A stretch of DNA of 37,661 nt, from NCBI GenBank assembly GCA_964605385.1, contig CAZSCK010000023.1:1-37661 (forward strand), written 5' to 3'. Positions 24,024 through 33,541 of the stretch are shown piece by piece (the stretch's first letter is position 1; every line of letters begins with the position of its first letter). This stretch comes from JAGLTQ01 sp964605385. Lineage in GTDB: Bacteria > Pseudomonadota > Gammaproteobacteria > UBA6429 > Thiohalophilaceae. The position numbers were made by a program, and so were the translations under genes. Under the pieces are notes generated by a model. That model made no database searches. It was not told the origin of the DNA and saw only the letters and a program-made list of their open reading frames with translations.

Positions 24024-25220
24024 TTAACCTTCCCGGCCATCTACACGAGGCTTCATCCACATAGGTGTATATATGATAAAGAAAATAATAAATGCTGATA
24101 TCCATAACCAGCCTGAAAACTGGATAAAGAAAAGGTATAATTCTGGCATAAGCATTGGAATAATCACTCTGGTTATAGCTGCAACATTAATTAAAATAAA
24201 TGCTAATACCATCCAGCTATTTAAAATCATATCTCTGCCTGTATGACCTATACTCACACGAGCCATCATCCCCAGAGTCATAATACCGATACCACCAACT
24301 GTAAAGGCATGATATGCAAATAAACTTTCGTTTATATTAAAGATCATCCAGCCTTTAATTACAAAACCAATCACAATCCAGAGATAAGCAATCTGTAATA
24401 TCCAGACAAGAGGTACTTGCCAGATTTTATTTGAATACCAGCCTGCAACCCGAATCAGATTAGTGATAGCAGCAAACATGGCGATGTATCCTGTTATTAC
24501 ATTATCTGCAAAAAACATTTCTGCTATAATAATTAAGCCAACACTAAAAGATGACAACCATTCTATCCAAATCCATTTTTTAGTTGTTACACCATGTACA
24601 CCGCGTTCAGTAAAAAATGGAATAACGCGACCACCCATTATGACAATTAATAGAATTACCAGGTAAATCATTAATCGACTTCCAGTAACGATTGAAATAT
24701 CAATAATATTCAGCGCACTTAAATGAACCATCAGGTTTGCTGCTGCCATCGCAAGTAAAAGGGGGATAAAAACAAAATTAGACCATTGCTTTATTTTAAT
24801 AACAGGTATCGCGATAAGAAGCGCAACTAATGGAAGAAAAGAAAGATCAAATACGGCTATAACCCAATGAGGAAGGTTAGGTATAAAAGGAGCAAAGCGA
24901 CCTAACAGAAAGACAATTGACAATAAAGTTAACCGCCATCCATTTATCATCTTCATACCTGTCCAGTTACCAGCTGCCGTTAATAAAAACCCTGCTATCA
25001 CCGCAACCGTATAACCGAATAACATTTCATGTGCATGCCAGCCAGCAGGTGTGTAATAACCCGAAATAGTCAGTTTTCCCGACAACTCATAAAGCCATAA
25101 AATAATAAGAGAAAAAGCCGAAAAAGCGGCAAAGAGGAAAAATGGACGAAAACCTAAAGCAAAAAGTGCAAAGCTTTTTTTATTAAGTTTATTTTCTGGA
25201 TCTTCTATTTGTATAGCCAT
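24024..25220 (-). CDS. NnrS family membrane protein
   Basis: This 398-residue integral membrane protein has about twelve helices and the NnrS signature near residues 60-85: GWHAHEMLFGYTVAVIAGFL followed by NWTG. A later HTGRDM motif is also conserved. NnrS proteins contain haem and copper and protect cells from nitric oxide stress; they usually follow NO-responsive regulators. No NO reductase or NnrR-type regulator is in the window. It converges on the HTTM-like gene with a 5-bp gap and no terminator hairpin. The gene is intact. Confidence 0.92.
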   Translation of the reverse strand: MAIQIEDPENKLNKKSFALFALGFRPFFLFAAFSAFSLIILWLYELSGKLTISGYYTPAGWHAHEMLFGYTVAVIAGFLLTAAGNWTGMKMINGWRLTLLSIVFLLGRFAPFIPNLPHWVIAVFDLSFLPLVALLIAIPVIKIKQWSNFVFIPLLLAMAAANLMVHLSALNIIDISIVTGSRLMIYLVILLIVIMGGRVIPFFTERGVHGVTTKKWIWIEWLSSFSVGLIIIAEMFFADNVITGYIAMFAAITNLIRVAGWYSNKIWQVPLVWILQIAYLWIVIGFVIKGWMIFNINESLFAYHAFTVGGIGIMTLGMMARVSIGHTGRDMILNSWMVLAFILINVAAITRVIIPMLMPELYLFFIQFSGWLWISAFIIFFIIYTPMWMKPRVDGREG

Positions 25221-25253
25221 GAGTCATTCCTGTTAACTTTTAATTTATTTATA

Positions 25254-27161
25254 TTATGCATTAGCACTTTCAAGCTCTTCGCTAACTTCTAGCCAGTCCA
25301 TTTCAACCTGTTGTAAGTTATTATCAACCTGACCTTGTTCTTCTAATAATTTCTTTAAAATATCTTTATTGCCTTCACTATAAATATTATTATCGCCTAA
25401 TTTTTCTTCTAATGATCCTTTAGTTGAACTCAATTCTTCCATTTGATTTTCAAGTTTTTTTAATCTGTTTTGTAATGGTTTTAATAACTTTCTTTTTTCT
25501 GCTGAGTTTTTACGGAGTTGTTTTTTATTTTGAGAGTCATCACTATTATTTATTTCTTCTTCCTTCATGTCCTTCGAAGCTGATGAATGTTTAGCTTGTT
25601 GACTCAACCAGAGTCGATAATCATCTAAACTACCATCAAACTCAACAACACGACCATTAGCAACTAAAAGTAAGTTATCAGTTACTGTCCTCAGTAAATG
25701 TCGGTCATGCGAAACAATAATCATTGCCCCTTCAAACTCTTGCATGGCTACGGTTAAAGCATGACGCATTTCCAGATCAAGATGATTAGTAGGCTCATCA
25801 AGTAATAATAAATTTGGTTTTTGATAAACAACAAGAGCCAGTACCAAGCGGGCTTTTTCACCACCTGATAAAGGTGCAACAGGATCGACTGCCATATCAT
25901 TATTAAAAGCAAAGCCCCCTAAATACTTACGTAAATCACTCTCGGTTGCTTCAGGATCAATTCGTTGTAAGTGTAATAATGGGCTGGCTTCCAAATCAAG
26001 TTGTTCAAGTTGATGCTGGGCAAAATAACCAATATTCAATTCTTTTGCCGATATAAAATCACCTGATAATATTTTTAATTCACCTGATAATAATTTAATG
26101 AGTGTCGATTTACCTGCACCATTATGCCCAAGCAAACCAAGTCGGTCACCTGGATGAATAGTTAATTTAATTTTTGATAAAAGTGGTTTCTCAGTATAAC
26201 CAATCGCCGCATCAACTAATGTAACCAATGGATTAGGCATTTTTTCCGCTTCACGAAATTTGAAATTAAATGGTGAATCAACATGAGCAGGTGCAATCAA
26301 TTCCATTCGTTCCAGTGCTTTAATTCGACTTTGTGCTTGTTTGGCTTTTGTGGCTTTTGCACGAAAACGTTCAACAAACTTGTGCATGTGTTGCACTTCA
26401 CGTTGTTGTTTCTCATAAGCCGATTGTTGAGTTGATAAATATTCAGCACGACGAATTTCAAATGCTGAATAATTACCACTGTACAAAATCACACCCTGAT
26501 TTTCGATATGTGCAATATTATCTGCAACGTTATCCAGAAAATCCCTATCATGTGAAATCAGTAACAGCGTGCCTTTATAATTTTTTAACCATGATTCAAG
26601 CCAAATAACAGCATCAAGATCAAGGTGATTCGTTGGTTCATCAAGCAAAAGAATATCTGACCGACACATTAAAGCTTGCGCAAGATTTAAACGCATACGC
26701 CAGCCACCGGAAAATTGCTTAACTTCTGAGTTTTCCTGTGCGGTAGTAAAACCTAAACCACTAAGTAAGGTAGCGGCTCGACTTTTTGCGGTATAACCAT
26801 CAATCGCTTCCATTTCGCTATAAAGATGAGCCAGCATTTCACCCTTGTCATTTTCTTCCGCATTTTTTATCTCTTTTTCAAGCTGGCGTAGCTGAACATC
26901 ACCATCCAAAACATATTCTATTGCTGTACTATCAAGTGCAGGCGTTTCTTGTGCAACATGGGCAATAATTAAATTTTTGGGTAAAAAAATGTCGCCTGCA
27001 TCAGCATGCAAAGAACCCAGTATTAAAGCAAATAAACTCGATTTCCCCACGCCATTACTACCGGTAATACCCACTTTTTGGGCATGGTGAATGGTAAAAT
27101 TAACATCGTGAAGAAGTTCGCGAGGACCACGGCGTAGAGATAAATTTAAAAACTTGAGCAT
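25254..27161 (-). CDS. yheS: ABC-F family ribosome-associated ATPase (YheS-like)
   Basis: This 635-residue soluble protein has two ABC ATPase domains and no membrane segments. Walker A loops are GSNGVGKSS and GHNGAGKST. Signature motifs are FSGGWRMRLNLAQA and LSGGEKARLVLAL, and both Walker B motifs end in LLLDEPTNHLDL. The interdomain linker is Arg/Lys-rich (about 235-300), and the C-terminal 80 residues form a predicted coiled coil. Length and domain order match E. coli YheS (637). ABC-F proteins act at the ribosomal E site to ease stalled translation. The gene is monocistronic or co-transcribed with NnrS (33-bp gap). Confidence 0.92.
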   Translation of the reverse strand: MLKFLNLSLRRGPRELLHDVNFTIHHAQKVGITGSNGVGKSSLFALILGSLHADAGDIFLPKNLIIAHVAQETPALDSTAIEYVLDGDVQLRQLEKEIKNAEENDKGEMLAHLYSEMEAIDGYTAKSRAATLLSGLGFTTAQENSEVKQFSGGWRMRLNLAQALMCRSDILLLDEPTNHLDLDAVIWLESWLKNYKGTLLLISHDRDFLDNVADNIAHIENQGVILYSGNYSAFEIRRAEYLSTQQSAYEKQQREVQHMHKFVERFRAKATKAKQAQSRIKALERMELIAPAHVDSPFNFKFREAEKMPNPLVTLVDAAIGYTEKPLLSKIKLTIHPGDRLGLLGHNGAGKSTLIKLLSGELKILSGDFISAKELNIGYFAQHQLEQLDLEASPLLHLQRIDPEATESDLRKYLGGFAFNNDMAVDPVAPLSGGEKARLVLALVVYQKPNLLLLDEPTNHLDLEMRHALTVAMQEFEGAMIIVSHDRHLLRTVTDNLLLVANGRVVEFDGSLDDYRLWLSQQAKHSSASKDMKEEEINNSDDSQNKKQLRKNSAEKRKLLKPLQNRLKKLENQMEELSSTKGSLEEKLGDNNIYSEGNKDILKKLLEEQGQVDNNLQQVEMDWLEVSEELESANA

Positions 27162-27200
27162 GGTACAAGTTTACCAGATTTAAGGTTAAGTTAAGCAAAA

Positions 27201-27557
27201 TTAAAAACCAAATTCACCAATCCATTCATTTTTCCTAAAATCTACTTTTAACCAATGAGGCACAAAAGATTGAGGATTTTTAATCGGAAAATCTTCCAAT
27301 GGAGGCTCATCACCTTCGTAATCAATGCCGCAGCTTTTTGTCATAACAGGACGAAAACGCACAGCCAACTGATCAGTTACACTAACCAAGTCACCTTCCA
27401 GATTTTCTTTAAAACGAACTTGTTTGCGGATTAAACAACTAAAATATAATTCCATTTCAGCAACCAATATTTTTTCACGAGAAGCCAGTGCTTTCTCCGC
27501 AGATTTACTCAAAGTAATAACGACATTTTTACCTTGTATAGTTATATATTTTTCCAT
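27201..27557 (-). CDS. Conserved hypothetical protein, paralogue of 35083-35523
   Basis: This 118-residue soluble protein has no recognised function. It shares a block order with the protein at 35083-35523: SAEKALASRE versus KRAEKALQQRS, EMELYFSCLIRKQVRF versus ELQLYFTCVVQKRVNF, and a shared ending WIGEFGF versus WIGDFSF. A single Cys follows ELYFS in both, and another Cys lies in the KSCGIDYEG / SNACDP block, so a Cys pair may bind metal or form a disulfide. AGAGG precedes the ATG. It is upstream of the ABC-F gene with a 39-bp gap. Confidence 0.72.
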   Translation of the reverse strand: MEKYITIQGKNVVITLSKSAEKALASREKILVAEMELYFSCLIRKQVRFKENLEGDLVSVTDQLAVRFRPVMTKSCGIDYEGDEPPLEDFPIKNPQSFVPHWLKVDFRKNEWIGEFGF

Positions 27558-27646
27558 ATTTCAACCTCTAATATGACTAAATCAGTAGTATCCACACTAG
27601 TACTTATCTATTATAGTCTTGATTCAATAAATAATAGGCAACAAAA

Positions 27647-28174
27647 ATGAGTAAAAGTTTAGTTATTTCAGCACTCGGGAATGATAAATCAGGCATTGTT
27701 AATGAATTATCTAAAGCCATTCTCAATCAAGGCGGTAATATTTCAGAAAGTCGAATGACTGTACTAGGTGATGAGTTTGCCATGATGTTATTAGTAACGG
27801 GCTCTCAAGAATGTATTGATAACATTATTGCTCACCTGCAGGAAACAGGTGAAAACTTAAACTTAACCTTAATTGCAAAAGAAACTCAGCCTCAAAAATC
27901 AAATCAAAAACGCTTACCCTATCAGATAACCGTAGTATCAATGGATCACCCGGGTATTGTTCATGACATCTCCGACTTTCTTTCCAGTCGTAATTTAAAT
28001 ATTGAAGAAATAGAAACAAAAACCTACCCTGCTGCGCATACAGGAACCCCCATGTTTTCACTGGATATGGTAATTAGTGTTCCAGCAGATAGTTCGGTAC
28101 GAGCTTTACGTGATGAGTTTATTACTTTTTGTGATAATTTAAATTTAGATGCAAGTTTAGAGAGCAAACGTTAA
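27647..28174 (+). CDS. gcvR: GcvR-like protein with two ACT domains
   Basis: This 175-residue protein carries two ACT domains (about 3-80 and 92-165). Motifs are SALGNDKSGIVNELSKAI in the first and TVVSMDHPGIVHDISDFL in the second. E. coli GcvR binds GcvA in the presence of glycine-related signals to repress the glycine cleavage operon; no gcv gene lies nearby here, so that target is inferred from the family. Length matches GcvR (about 180-190). It is followed 68 bp later by lpxD on the same strand. Confidence 0.88.
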   Translation: MSKSLVISALGNDKSGIVNELSKAILNQGGNISESRMTVLGDEFAMMLLVTGSQECIDNIIAHLQETGENLNLTLIAKETQPQKSNQKRLPYQITVVSMDHPGIVHDISDFLSSRNLNIEEIETKTYPAAHTGTPMFSLDMVISVPADSSVRALRDEFITFCDNLNLDASLESKR

Positions 28175-28242
28175 ATAAAATTAAGGATAGCGATTTAATA
28201 CCTGCTATTAATCAGAAAAAGAAAAGTAGCTGGAGAAAAACA

Positions 28243-29310
28243 ATGAATGAAGGTGTTCGCTTATCTGAGATAAAAGAGAAATTCTCGAAGTTACAACTTA
28301 TTACAGCACAATACGGAGCTGATCCTGTGATTACAGGTATTAATGCTGTTGAAAGTTGTAAACCGGGTGATCTGACTTTTGTCAGCAGCTACGAATACCT
28401 GGAACTGGCACGCCAGCGACAACCCACGGCGTTAGTCGTATCTGAGAAACTGGCAGAAGATGCCGCGCAAGATGAAGGCTTGGGTATTCTGATCACAAGC
28501 AATGTTAAATTAGCCCATGCGTTGATCAAACAAGCATATGGAGATAGAGATTTTTTAGATGGTCAATGGGAAAAAGTTCATCCATCTGCAATTATTCATC
28601 ATACTGTAAAGATTCCTGATTCCTGTTTTATTGGTCCAAACGTCGTGATTGGGCAAAACACTAAACTTGGCGAATGCAGTCGCTTGCTTGCTGGTGTGGT
28701 GATCGAAAATGATGTCGAGATCGGAAGTGACTGTATTCTTCATCCTAACTGCACGATTGGCTATAACTGCGTACTGGGCAATGAAGTTGAAATTGGTGCC
28801 AGCACCGTTGTTGGTTCAGAAGGTTATGGTTTTGCACAAGACAAAAATGGCAAGAGTTATAAAATTCCACAGACCGGTAACGTTGTGATCGAAAACCGTG
28901 TCCAGCTTGGTGCTTGTAACACCATTGATAGAGCTACCTATGGCCAAACTAGGATTGGTGCCGGTACCAAAACGGATAACATCGTGCACATTGCGCACAA
29001 TGTAGAGATTGGTCAGGATTGTTTATTTACCCCGATGTTAGCCGTTGCGGGATCAACAAAAATCGGAGACCGTTGTATCACCAGCGGACAAACTGAAATA
29101 TCGGATCATATGACTATTTGTAACGATGTCATTCTTTTCCACCGAGCCGGCGTGACCCAGAACATCACTGAACCTGGAATGTATGCAGGTTTACCAACAC
29201 AGCCATTGAAACAACATATGAAAAATACCGCACACTTTCGCAAGTTAAGTGAACTCAGTAAAAAAGTCATGGCGTTAGAGAAAATAATTAAAAATTTAAC
29301 TGAAAAATAA
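28243..29310 (+). CDS. lpxD: UDP-3-O-acylglucosamine N-acyltransferase
   Basis: This 355-residue enzyme adds the second hydroxyacyl chain, from acyl-ACP, to UDP-GlcN-type precursors of lipid A. An N-terminal uridine-binding domain (about 1-105) precedes a left-handed beta-helix of hexapeptide repeats (about 108-320). The catalytic histidine lies in DNIVHIAHNVEIG, and a C-terminal helix (KVMALEKIIKNL) matches the family. AGCTGGAGAAAAAC supplies a strong RBS. Unlike the usual bamA-skp-lpxD-fabZ-lpxA cluster, it stands alone, and by eye it is less AT-rich than its neighbours, so it may be a second copy or an acquired one. Confidence 0.93.
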   Translation: MNEGVRLSEIKEKFSKLQLITAQYGADPVITGINAVESCKPGDLTFVSSYEYLELARQRQPTALVVSEKLAEDAAQDEGLGILITSNVKLAHALIKQAYGDRDFLDGQWEKVHPSAIIHHTVKIPDSCFIGPNVVIGQNTKLGECSRLLAGVVIENDVEIGSDCILHPNCTIGYNCVLGNEVEIGASTVVGSEGYGFAQDKNGKSYKIPQTGNVVIENRVQLGACNTIDRATYGQTRIGAGTKTDNIVHIAHNVEIGQDCLFTPMLAVAGSTKIGDRCITSGQTEISDHMTICNDVILFHRAGVTQNITEPGMYAGLPTQPLKQHMKNTAHFRKLSELSKKVMALEKIIKNLTEK

Positions 29311-29364
29311 TTTCATCCAGTATGAGAGACCGCTATTAGACCCGAGGCAGTTCTTCAGTATTAT

Positions 29365-30021
29365 TTAGCGTGGATCTCTTAAAGAACAACTACTTAATGC
29401 ACTTTTTTCTTCATCTGATTTAATGCATCGAATGTACAAATGAAGTATCTCATCTTCATTATATGCATATAATTGAACTGAAATAGTGTTACCTGACCAA
29501 TTCATTCCACTAACATAATACTGAGATTCTTCTCCATAAAATTCTATGGCTTTATTTTTAACTCATTCACCAGATTCTCCATAACTAGTTAAATAAAGAA
29601 GTATTCCAAATGTAACAGAAAGTAACTCACCTAACATATAAGCGATCATTGGTTTTTTTGTACTTAAACCTGCTGTTTCACGAGCATCAAGAACTGGTGA
29701 TTTCTCAAGTTCACGATGAACCTAAAATACTAATATGATAATTACTATCGAAATTAAAGTACTAACAATCATCCCAACTAGATTGAGATTAAAAGTAGTA
29801 ATTTTTAAGCCGAAAGGCTCAATAAATAGCATAAATAAAAATATAGCCGGAAATCCTACCAACATAAAATTTGTAAACCATGAAACAACTCTTGCAGTTT
29901 TAACACTACCTTTAACTAAAAGAATGCCAGCGATTAAAGAAAATATGTTCAAACTTGAGGAATAACTAATTTTATTGATAATACAATATATCATCACACC
30001 TATATCTAACAGACCAACCAT
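29365..30021 (-). pseudogene. Membrane protein pseudogene with two in-frame stops
   Basis: A single frame runs from ATG at 30021 to TAA at 29365, interrupted only by TAG at 29722 and TGA at 29563. The first 99 residues hold three hydrophobic segments (SLNIFSLIAGILLV, FMLVGFPAIFLFMLF, GMIVSTLISIVIII). The middle reads RELEKSPVLDARETAG then MIAYMLGELLSVTFGILLYL, with another membrane helix. The end is soluble (NKAIEFYGEESQYYVSGMNW). Intact length would be about 218 residues. I do not recognise the family. Two substitutions without any frameshift mark an early-stage pseudogene. It occupies most of the 790-bp gap between lpxD and purT. Confidence 0.62.
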
Positions 30022-30102
30022 AATTAGTAATTTACCGACTTTTGCTAATATCTTTTATAATTGAATATCAGCTTTAGAGGCTCAAGCAACCAAACATATA
30101 CA

Positions 30103-31302
30103 CTATTTATTTACCGGCTTAACTTTACTCGCCGCTTCTTTCGCATGTTTCCTTACATCTTCAATATTCTTACCATAAGCTAAAGCAACTCCCATGCGGC
30201 GTTTTTTAAATGCTTCGGGCTTACCAAATAATCTAATGTCCGTTTGCGGCACGGCTAAAGCTTTTTCTATTCCATCAAAAGCAATGCCTTTTTCATCCAT
30301 GTTTCCATAAATTACCGCACTTGCGCCTGGCTCACGTAAAGTAGTTGAAACAGGTAAACCTAAAATAGCCCGCGCATGAAGTTCAAATTCATTTTGATAT
30401 TGCGTAGCCATGGTGACCATTCCAGTATCATGTGGGCGTGGGCTGACTTCACTAAACCAAACATCATCACCTTTAATAAAAAGTTCTACTCCAAATAAAC
30501 CACGACCACCTAAATTACTGGTTACCGTTTTAGCGATATCCTGTGATTTTTGTTTTGCTACTTCACTCATGGCTTGTGGTTGCCAGCTTTCAACATAATC
30601 ACCATCTACCTGGATATGTCCTATAGGCTCACAAAAATGTGTTTCAATTTTTCCTTTTTCATTTAATGCGCGAACCGTTAACAAGGTGATCTCATAATCA
30701 AACTTAATCATTTCTTCAACAATTACACGTCCACGATCAACCCGGCCACCGCTTTTGGCATAATCCCAGGCAGTTTTAATATCAGCTTCTATTTTTATTG
30801 TTGACTGACCTTTACCTGAAGATGACATCACCGGTTTTATAATACAGGGATAACCTACCCCATTTTCAATAGCTTGTTTTATTTCATCCATACTTTCTGC
30901 AAAAGCATATTTTGATGTGGATAAACCTAATTCTTCTGCAGCCAAACAACGAATACCTTCACGATTCATGGTCAGTTGAGTCGCCCTTGCTTTTGGGATT
31001 ACTTCCGCTAAACCTTGCTTCTCAATTTCAGCAAGCATATCAGTATCAAGCGCTTCAATTTCAGGCACAATCAAATCCGGCTTTTCTTTTTTCACTAGTT
31101 CAAGCAAAGTATCTCCATCAGCCATGTTAATCGTATAAGCACGATGAGCAACCTGATGTCCTGGTGCATTGTCATATCGATCTACCGCGATCACTTCTAC
31201 CCCTAAGCGTTGCAGTGCAATAATCACTTCTTTGCCCAGCTCGCCTGAGCCTAATAACATGACACGTTTTGCATTTACCGTAAGTGGTGTACCTATTTTC
31301 AT
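30103..31302 (-). CDS. purT: Formate-dependent phosphoribosylglycinamide formyltransferase
   Basis: This 399-residue ATP-grasp enzyme converts GAR, formate and ATP into formyl-GAR in purine synthesis. The N-terminal Rossmann-like part (LLGSGELGKEVIIALQRLG), the ATP-grasp centre (CIIKPVMSSSGKGQS) and the conserved EVSPRPHDTGMVT are intact. The C-terminal FGKPEAFKKRRMGVALA is typical of PurT. AGGCGAAAAG precedes the ATG. It stands alone; the pyrimidine/purine relative ppnP is 5 kb away and unrelated in operon terms. No PurR-like operator is visible. Confidence 0.96.
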   Translation of the reverse strand: MKIGTPLTVNAKRVMLLGSGELGKEVIIALQRLGVEVIAVDRYDNAPGHQVAHRAYTINMADGDTLLELVKKEKPDLIVPEIEALDTDMLAEIEKQGLAEVIPKARATQLTMNREGIRCLAAEELGLSTSKYAFAESMDEIKQAIENGVGYPCIIKPVMSSSGKGQSTIKIEADIKTAWDYAKSGGRVDRGRVIVEEMIKFDYEITLLTVRALNEKGKIETHFCEPIGHIQVDGDYVESWQPQAMSEVAKQKSQDIAKTVTSNLGGRGLFGVELFIKGDDVWFSEVSPRPHDTGMVTMATQYQNEFELHARAILGLPVSTTLREPGASAVIYGNMDEKGIAFDGIEKALAVPQTDIRLFGKPEAFKKRRMGVALAYGKNIEDVRKHAKEAASKVKPVNK

Positions 31303-31368
31303 TCTTTTCGCCTATCTAAAATTTGCTTATATAATATGTCCGCATCTAATTTGAGTCCAGAAAATATA

Positions 31369-31534
31369 GCCACGAAGAACACACACAAATTAAACACTGA
31401 GCACATGTTTTTTTGTAGCATGGATGCAATGAAGCGAAATCCAGGGCAGCAGTGTCATGTTATCCCAGATTTCGCTTCGCTACATCCAGGCTACATTTTT
31501 TAGCTTGTAAAATTATCTTTGTGTTCTTCGTGGC
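31369..31534. repeat. Nested palindromic repeats between purT and the metA operon
   Basis: The 316-bp gap 31303-31618 holds two nested inverted repeats. The outer arms are 14-bp perfect: GCCACGAAGAACAC (31369-31382) and GTGTTCTTCGTGGC (31521-31534). The inner arms are about 32 bp with a few mismatches (31414-31446 and 31464-31495, sharing GAAGCGAAATC / GATTTCGCTTC). Both types are familiar dispersed intergenic palindromes in proteobacteria, one inserted in the other. A GCGGACA at 31555-31561 mirrors TGTCCGC at 31337-31343. No gene is seen in the gap. Confidence 0.72.
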
Positions 31535-31618
31535 CATTACTTCTTCTTAATATAGCGGACAAACAGTTAAAACTGCCTTACAATAGCCTAAAAATAAGCA
31601 TTGTTGGGGACAAATGTA

Positions 31619-32467
31619 GTGAAGCTCAGTGTAGAAGAATTCAAAAATTGGCAACATAAAAGCATCACCCTGCTGGGAATGTCAGGAGTGGGTAAAACTC
31701 GCCTCTCAAATATGCTTCCAACAGATGAGTGGTTTCATTTTTCAGGTGACTATCGCATTGGTACATATTACCTTGATGAACCTATTCTGGACAATATAAA
31801 AAAACAAGCCATGCAAGTGCCTTTCTTGAGAGACTTGCTGCGCTCGGATTCTATCTATATTCAAAATAATATTAGCGTAAATAACCTGCAACCTGTATCC
31901 AGTTTTTTAGGCAAGTTAGGCGATCCAGAAAAGGGCGGTTTACCCCTTGATGAGTTTAAGTATCGTCAGGAACTTCATCGTCAGGCAGAAATTGCCACTA
32001 TGCGAGATGTGCCCGCATTTATTAAAAAAGCACAGGAACTTTACGATTATAAACATTTCATAAATGATGCCGGTGGTAGTGTTTGCGAACTTGATGATGA
32101 AGAAACGCTTAAAATTCTTGCAGAGCATACTTTGATTTTATATATCAAAGCGACTGAAAAAAATGAAGCTTCACTTATTCGGCGGGCGGTATCAGATCCT
32201 AAGCCGTTATATTATCGCGAAGCCTTTCTTGATGAACAGCTTGCAGTTTATATGAAAGAGAATAATCTGGAGTATGTTGCGATGATTGACCCAGATGAAT
32301 TTGTTCGTTGGGTATTTCCAAAATTATTCTATTCTCGCATCCCACGTTATGATGCGATTGCAGAAAAACATGGCTACACCATAACTACAGATGAACTGTC
32401 TCAGGTTACAAACAAAGAAGAACTTATGACTTTAATTGAAACAGCGATTAAAAGACAAACAAAATAG
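31619..32467 (+). CDS. P-loop ATPase/kinase-like protein linked to metA
   Basis: This 282-residue protein begins with a Walker A motif in ITLLGMSGVGKTRLSNMLP, followed by EWFHFSGDYRIGTYYLDE, like the nucleotide kinase/shikimate kinase fold. A later AGGSVCELDDEETL and RAVSDPKPLYYREAFL are unassigned. No membrane segment or DNA-binding domain is evident. The GTG at 31619 is chosen because GGGGA at 31606-31610 is well placed; an upstream TTG at 31601 lacks an RBS. It ends 12 bp before metA, so the two should be co-transcribed. The substrate is unknown; a role in methionine or homoserine metabolism is only suggested by context. Confidence 0.78.
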   Translation: MKLSVEEFKNWQHKSITLLGMSGVGKTRLSNMLPTDEWFHFSGDYRIGTYYLDEPILDNIKKQAMQVPFLRDLLRSDSIYIQNNISVNNLQPVSSFLGKLGDPEKGGLPLDEFKYRQELHRQAEIATMRDVPAFIKKAQELYDYKHFINDAGGSVCELDDEETLKILAEHTLILYIKATEKNEASLIRRAVSDPKPLYYREAFLDEQLAVYMKENNLEYVAMIDPDEFVRWVFPKLFYSRIPRYDAIAEKHGYTITTDELSQVTNKEELMTLIETAIKRQTK

Positions 32468-32479
32468 AGAATTTAAAAC

Positions 32480-33541
32480 ATGCCACTGGTTGCCAACTCA
32501 TCATTACCAACATTTGAACGCCTTCAGCAAGAAGGGGAAACTGTGTTGAATAAAGATAATGCGGTGAAACAAGATATTCGTGAACTTCATATCGGTTTAC
32601 TGAATATGATGCCAGATGCTGCCCTGGCGGCAACCGAGCGGCAGTTTTTTCGTTTAGTCGGCGAAAGTAATTCAATCGCACAATTTTATATGCACCCCTT
32701 TACGCTAAGTGAATTACCGCGTAGCGATAAAGGCCGTGCGCATGTTGAAGAATTTTATGAAACCTTTGAGCAAATCAAGGAACAAGGTCTTGATGCGCTA
32801 ATAATTACCGGAACCACACCAGGACCAGAACTTTCAGAGGAACCTTTTTGGCAACCACTGATTGAAGTGATCGATTGGGCTTATGAAAACGTGACTTCAA
32901 CACTTTGCTCATGCCTGACGACCCATGCTGTCTTGCAGTTTCGCTATAATCAAAAAAGACGACCTCTAGGTTTTAAACGCTGGGGGGTTTACTCACATCA
33001 TGTTACCAATCGTCAGCATCCACTTGTTAATGGTGTGAATACTCGATTTGATGTACCCCATTCACGCTATAATCAAATTGACCAATCACAATTTGAAGAA
33101 GCAGGCTTACACGTATTAGCCAAGAGTGATGAGGCAGACGTTCATCTTGCGGTAAGTGAAGATCAATTTCGTCTGGTGTTTCTTCAGGGACACCCGGAAT
33201 ACGACATTATTAGTTTATTAAAAGAATATAAACGTGAAGTAATACGTTTTGTTAATAATGAATGTGATGATTACCCACCCTTCCCTGAAAATTATTTTAC
33301 ATTACAGATACAAGCTTCATTGAATGAATACAAAAGCCAGATCATCAATGCAAAACAGAATAACCAGGACATTCCTGCTTTCCCTGAAAGCTTAATAAGT
33401 GAAAAGCTGGATAACACCTGGCACGACACTGCTGAAGCGATACTCAATAACTGGATTGGCAAGGTCTATCAACTAACGAATATGGATCGCAAGAAAGCCT
33501 TTCAGGATGGTGTGGATCCAAAAAATCCGTTGAATCTATAA
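32480..33541 (+). CDS. metA: Homoserine O-acyltransferase (MetA/MetAS type)
   Basis: This 353-residue enzyme activates homoserine, by succinylation or acetylation, for methionine synthesis. The family core is intact: LHIGLLNMMPDAALAATERQ, TGTTPGPELSEEPFW, the catalytic cysteine region TLCSCLTTHAVLQF and the His/Glu site LQGHPEYD. MetA homologues from related bacteria differ in acyl donor, and I cannot decide between succinyl-CoA and acetyl-CoA from sequence alone. Length is 30-40 residues above E. coli MetA (309), with a longer C-terminal tail. It sits downstream of the P-loop gene in a two-gene operon. Confidence 0.93.
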   Translation: MPLVANSSLPTFERLQQEGETVLNKDNAVKQDIRELHIGLLNMMPDAALAATERQFFRLVGESNSIAQFYMHPFTLSELPRSDKGRAHVEEFYETFEQIKEQGLDALIITGTTPGPELSEEPFWQPLIEVIDWAYENVTSTLCSCLTTHAVLQFRYNQKRRPLGFKRWGVYSHHVTNRQHPLVNGVNTRFDVPHSRYNQIDQSQFEEAGLHVLAKSDEADVHLAVSEDQFRLVFLQGHPEYDIISLLKEYKREVIRFVNNECDDYPPFPENYFTLQIQASLNEYKSQIINAKQNNQDIPAFPESLISEKLDNTWHDTAEAILNNWIGKVYQLTNMDRKKAFQDGVDPKNPLNL

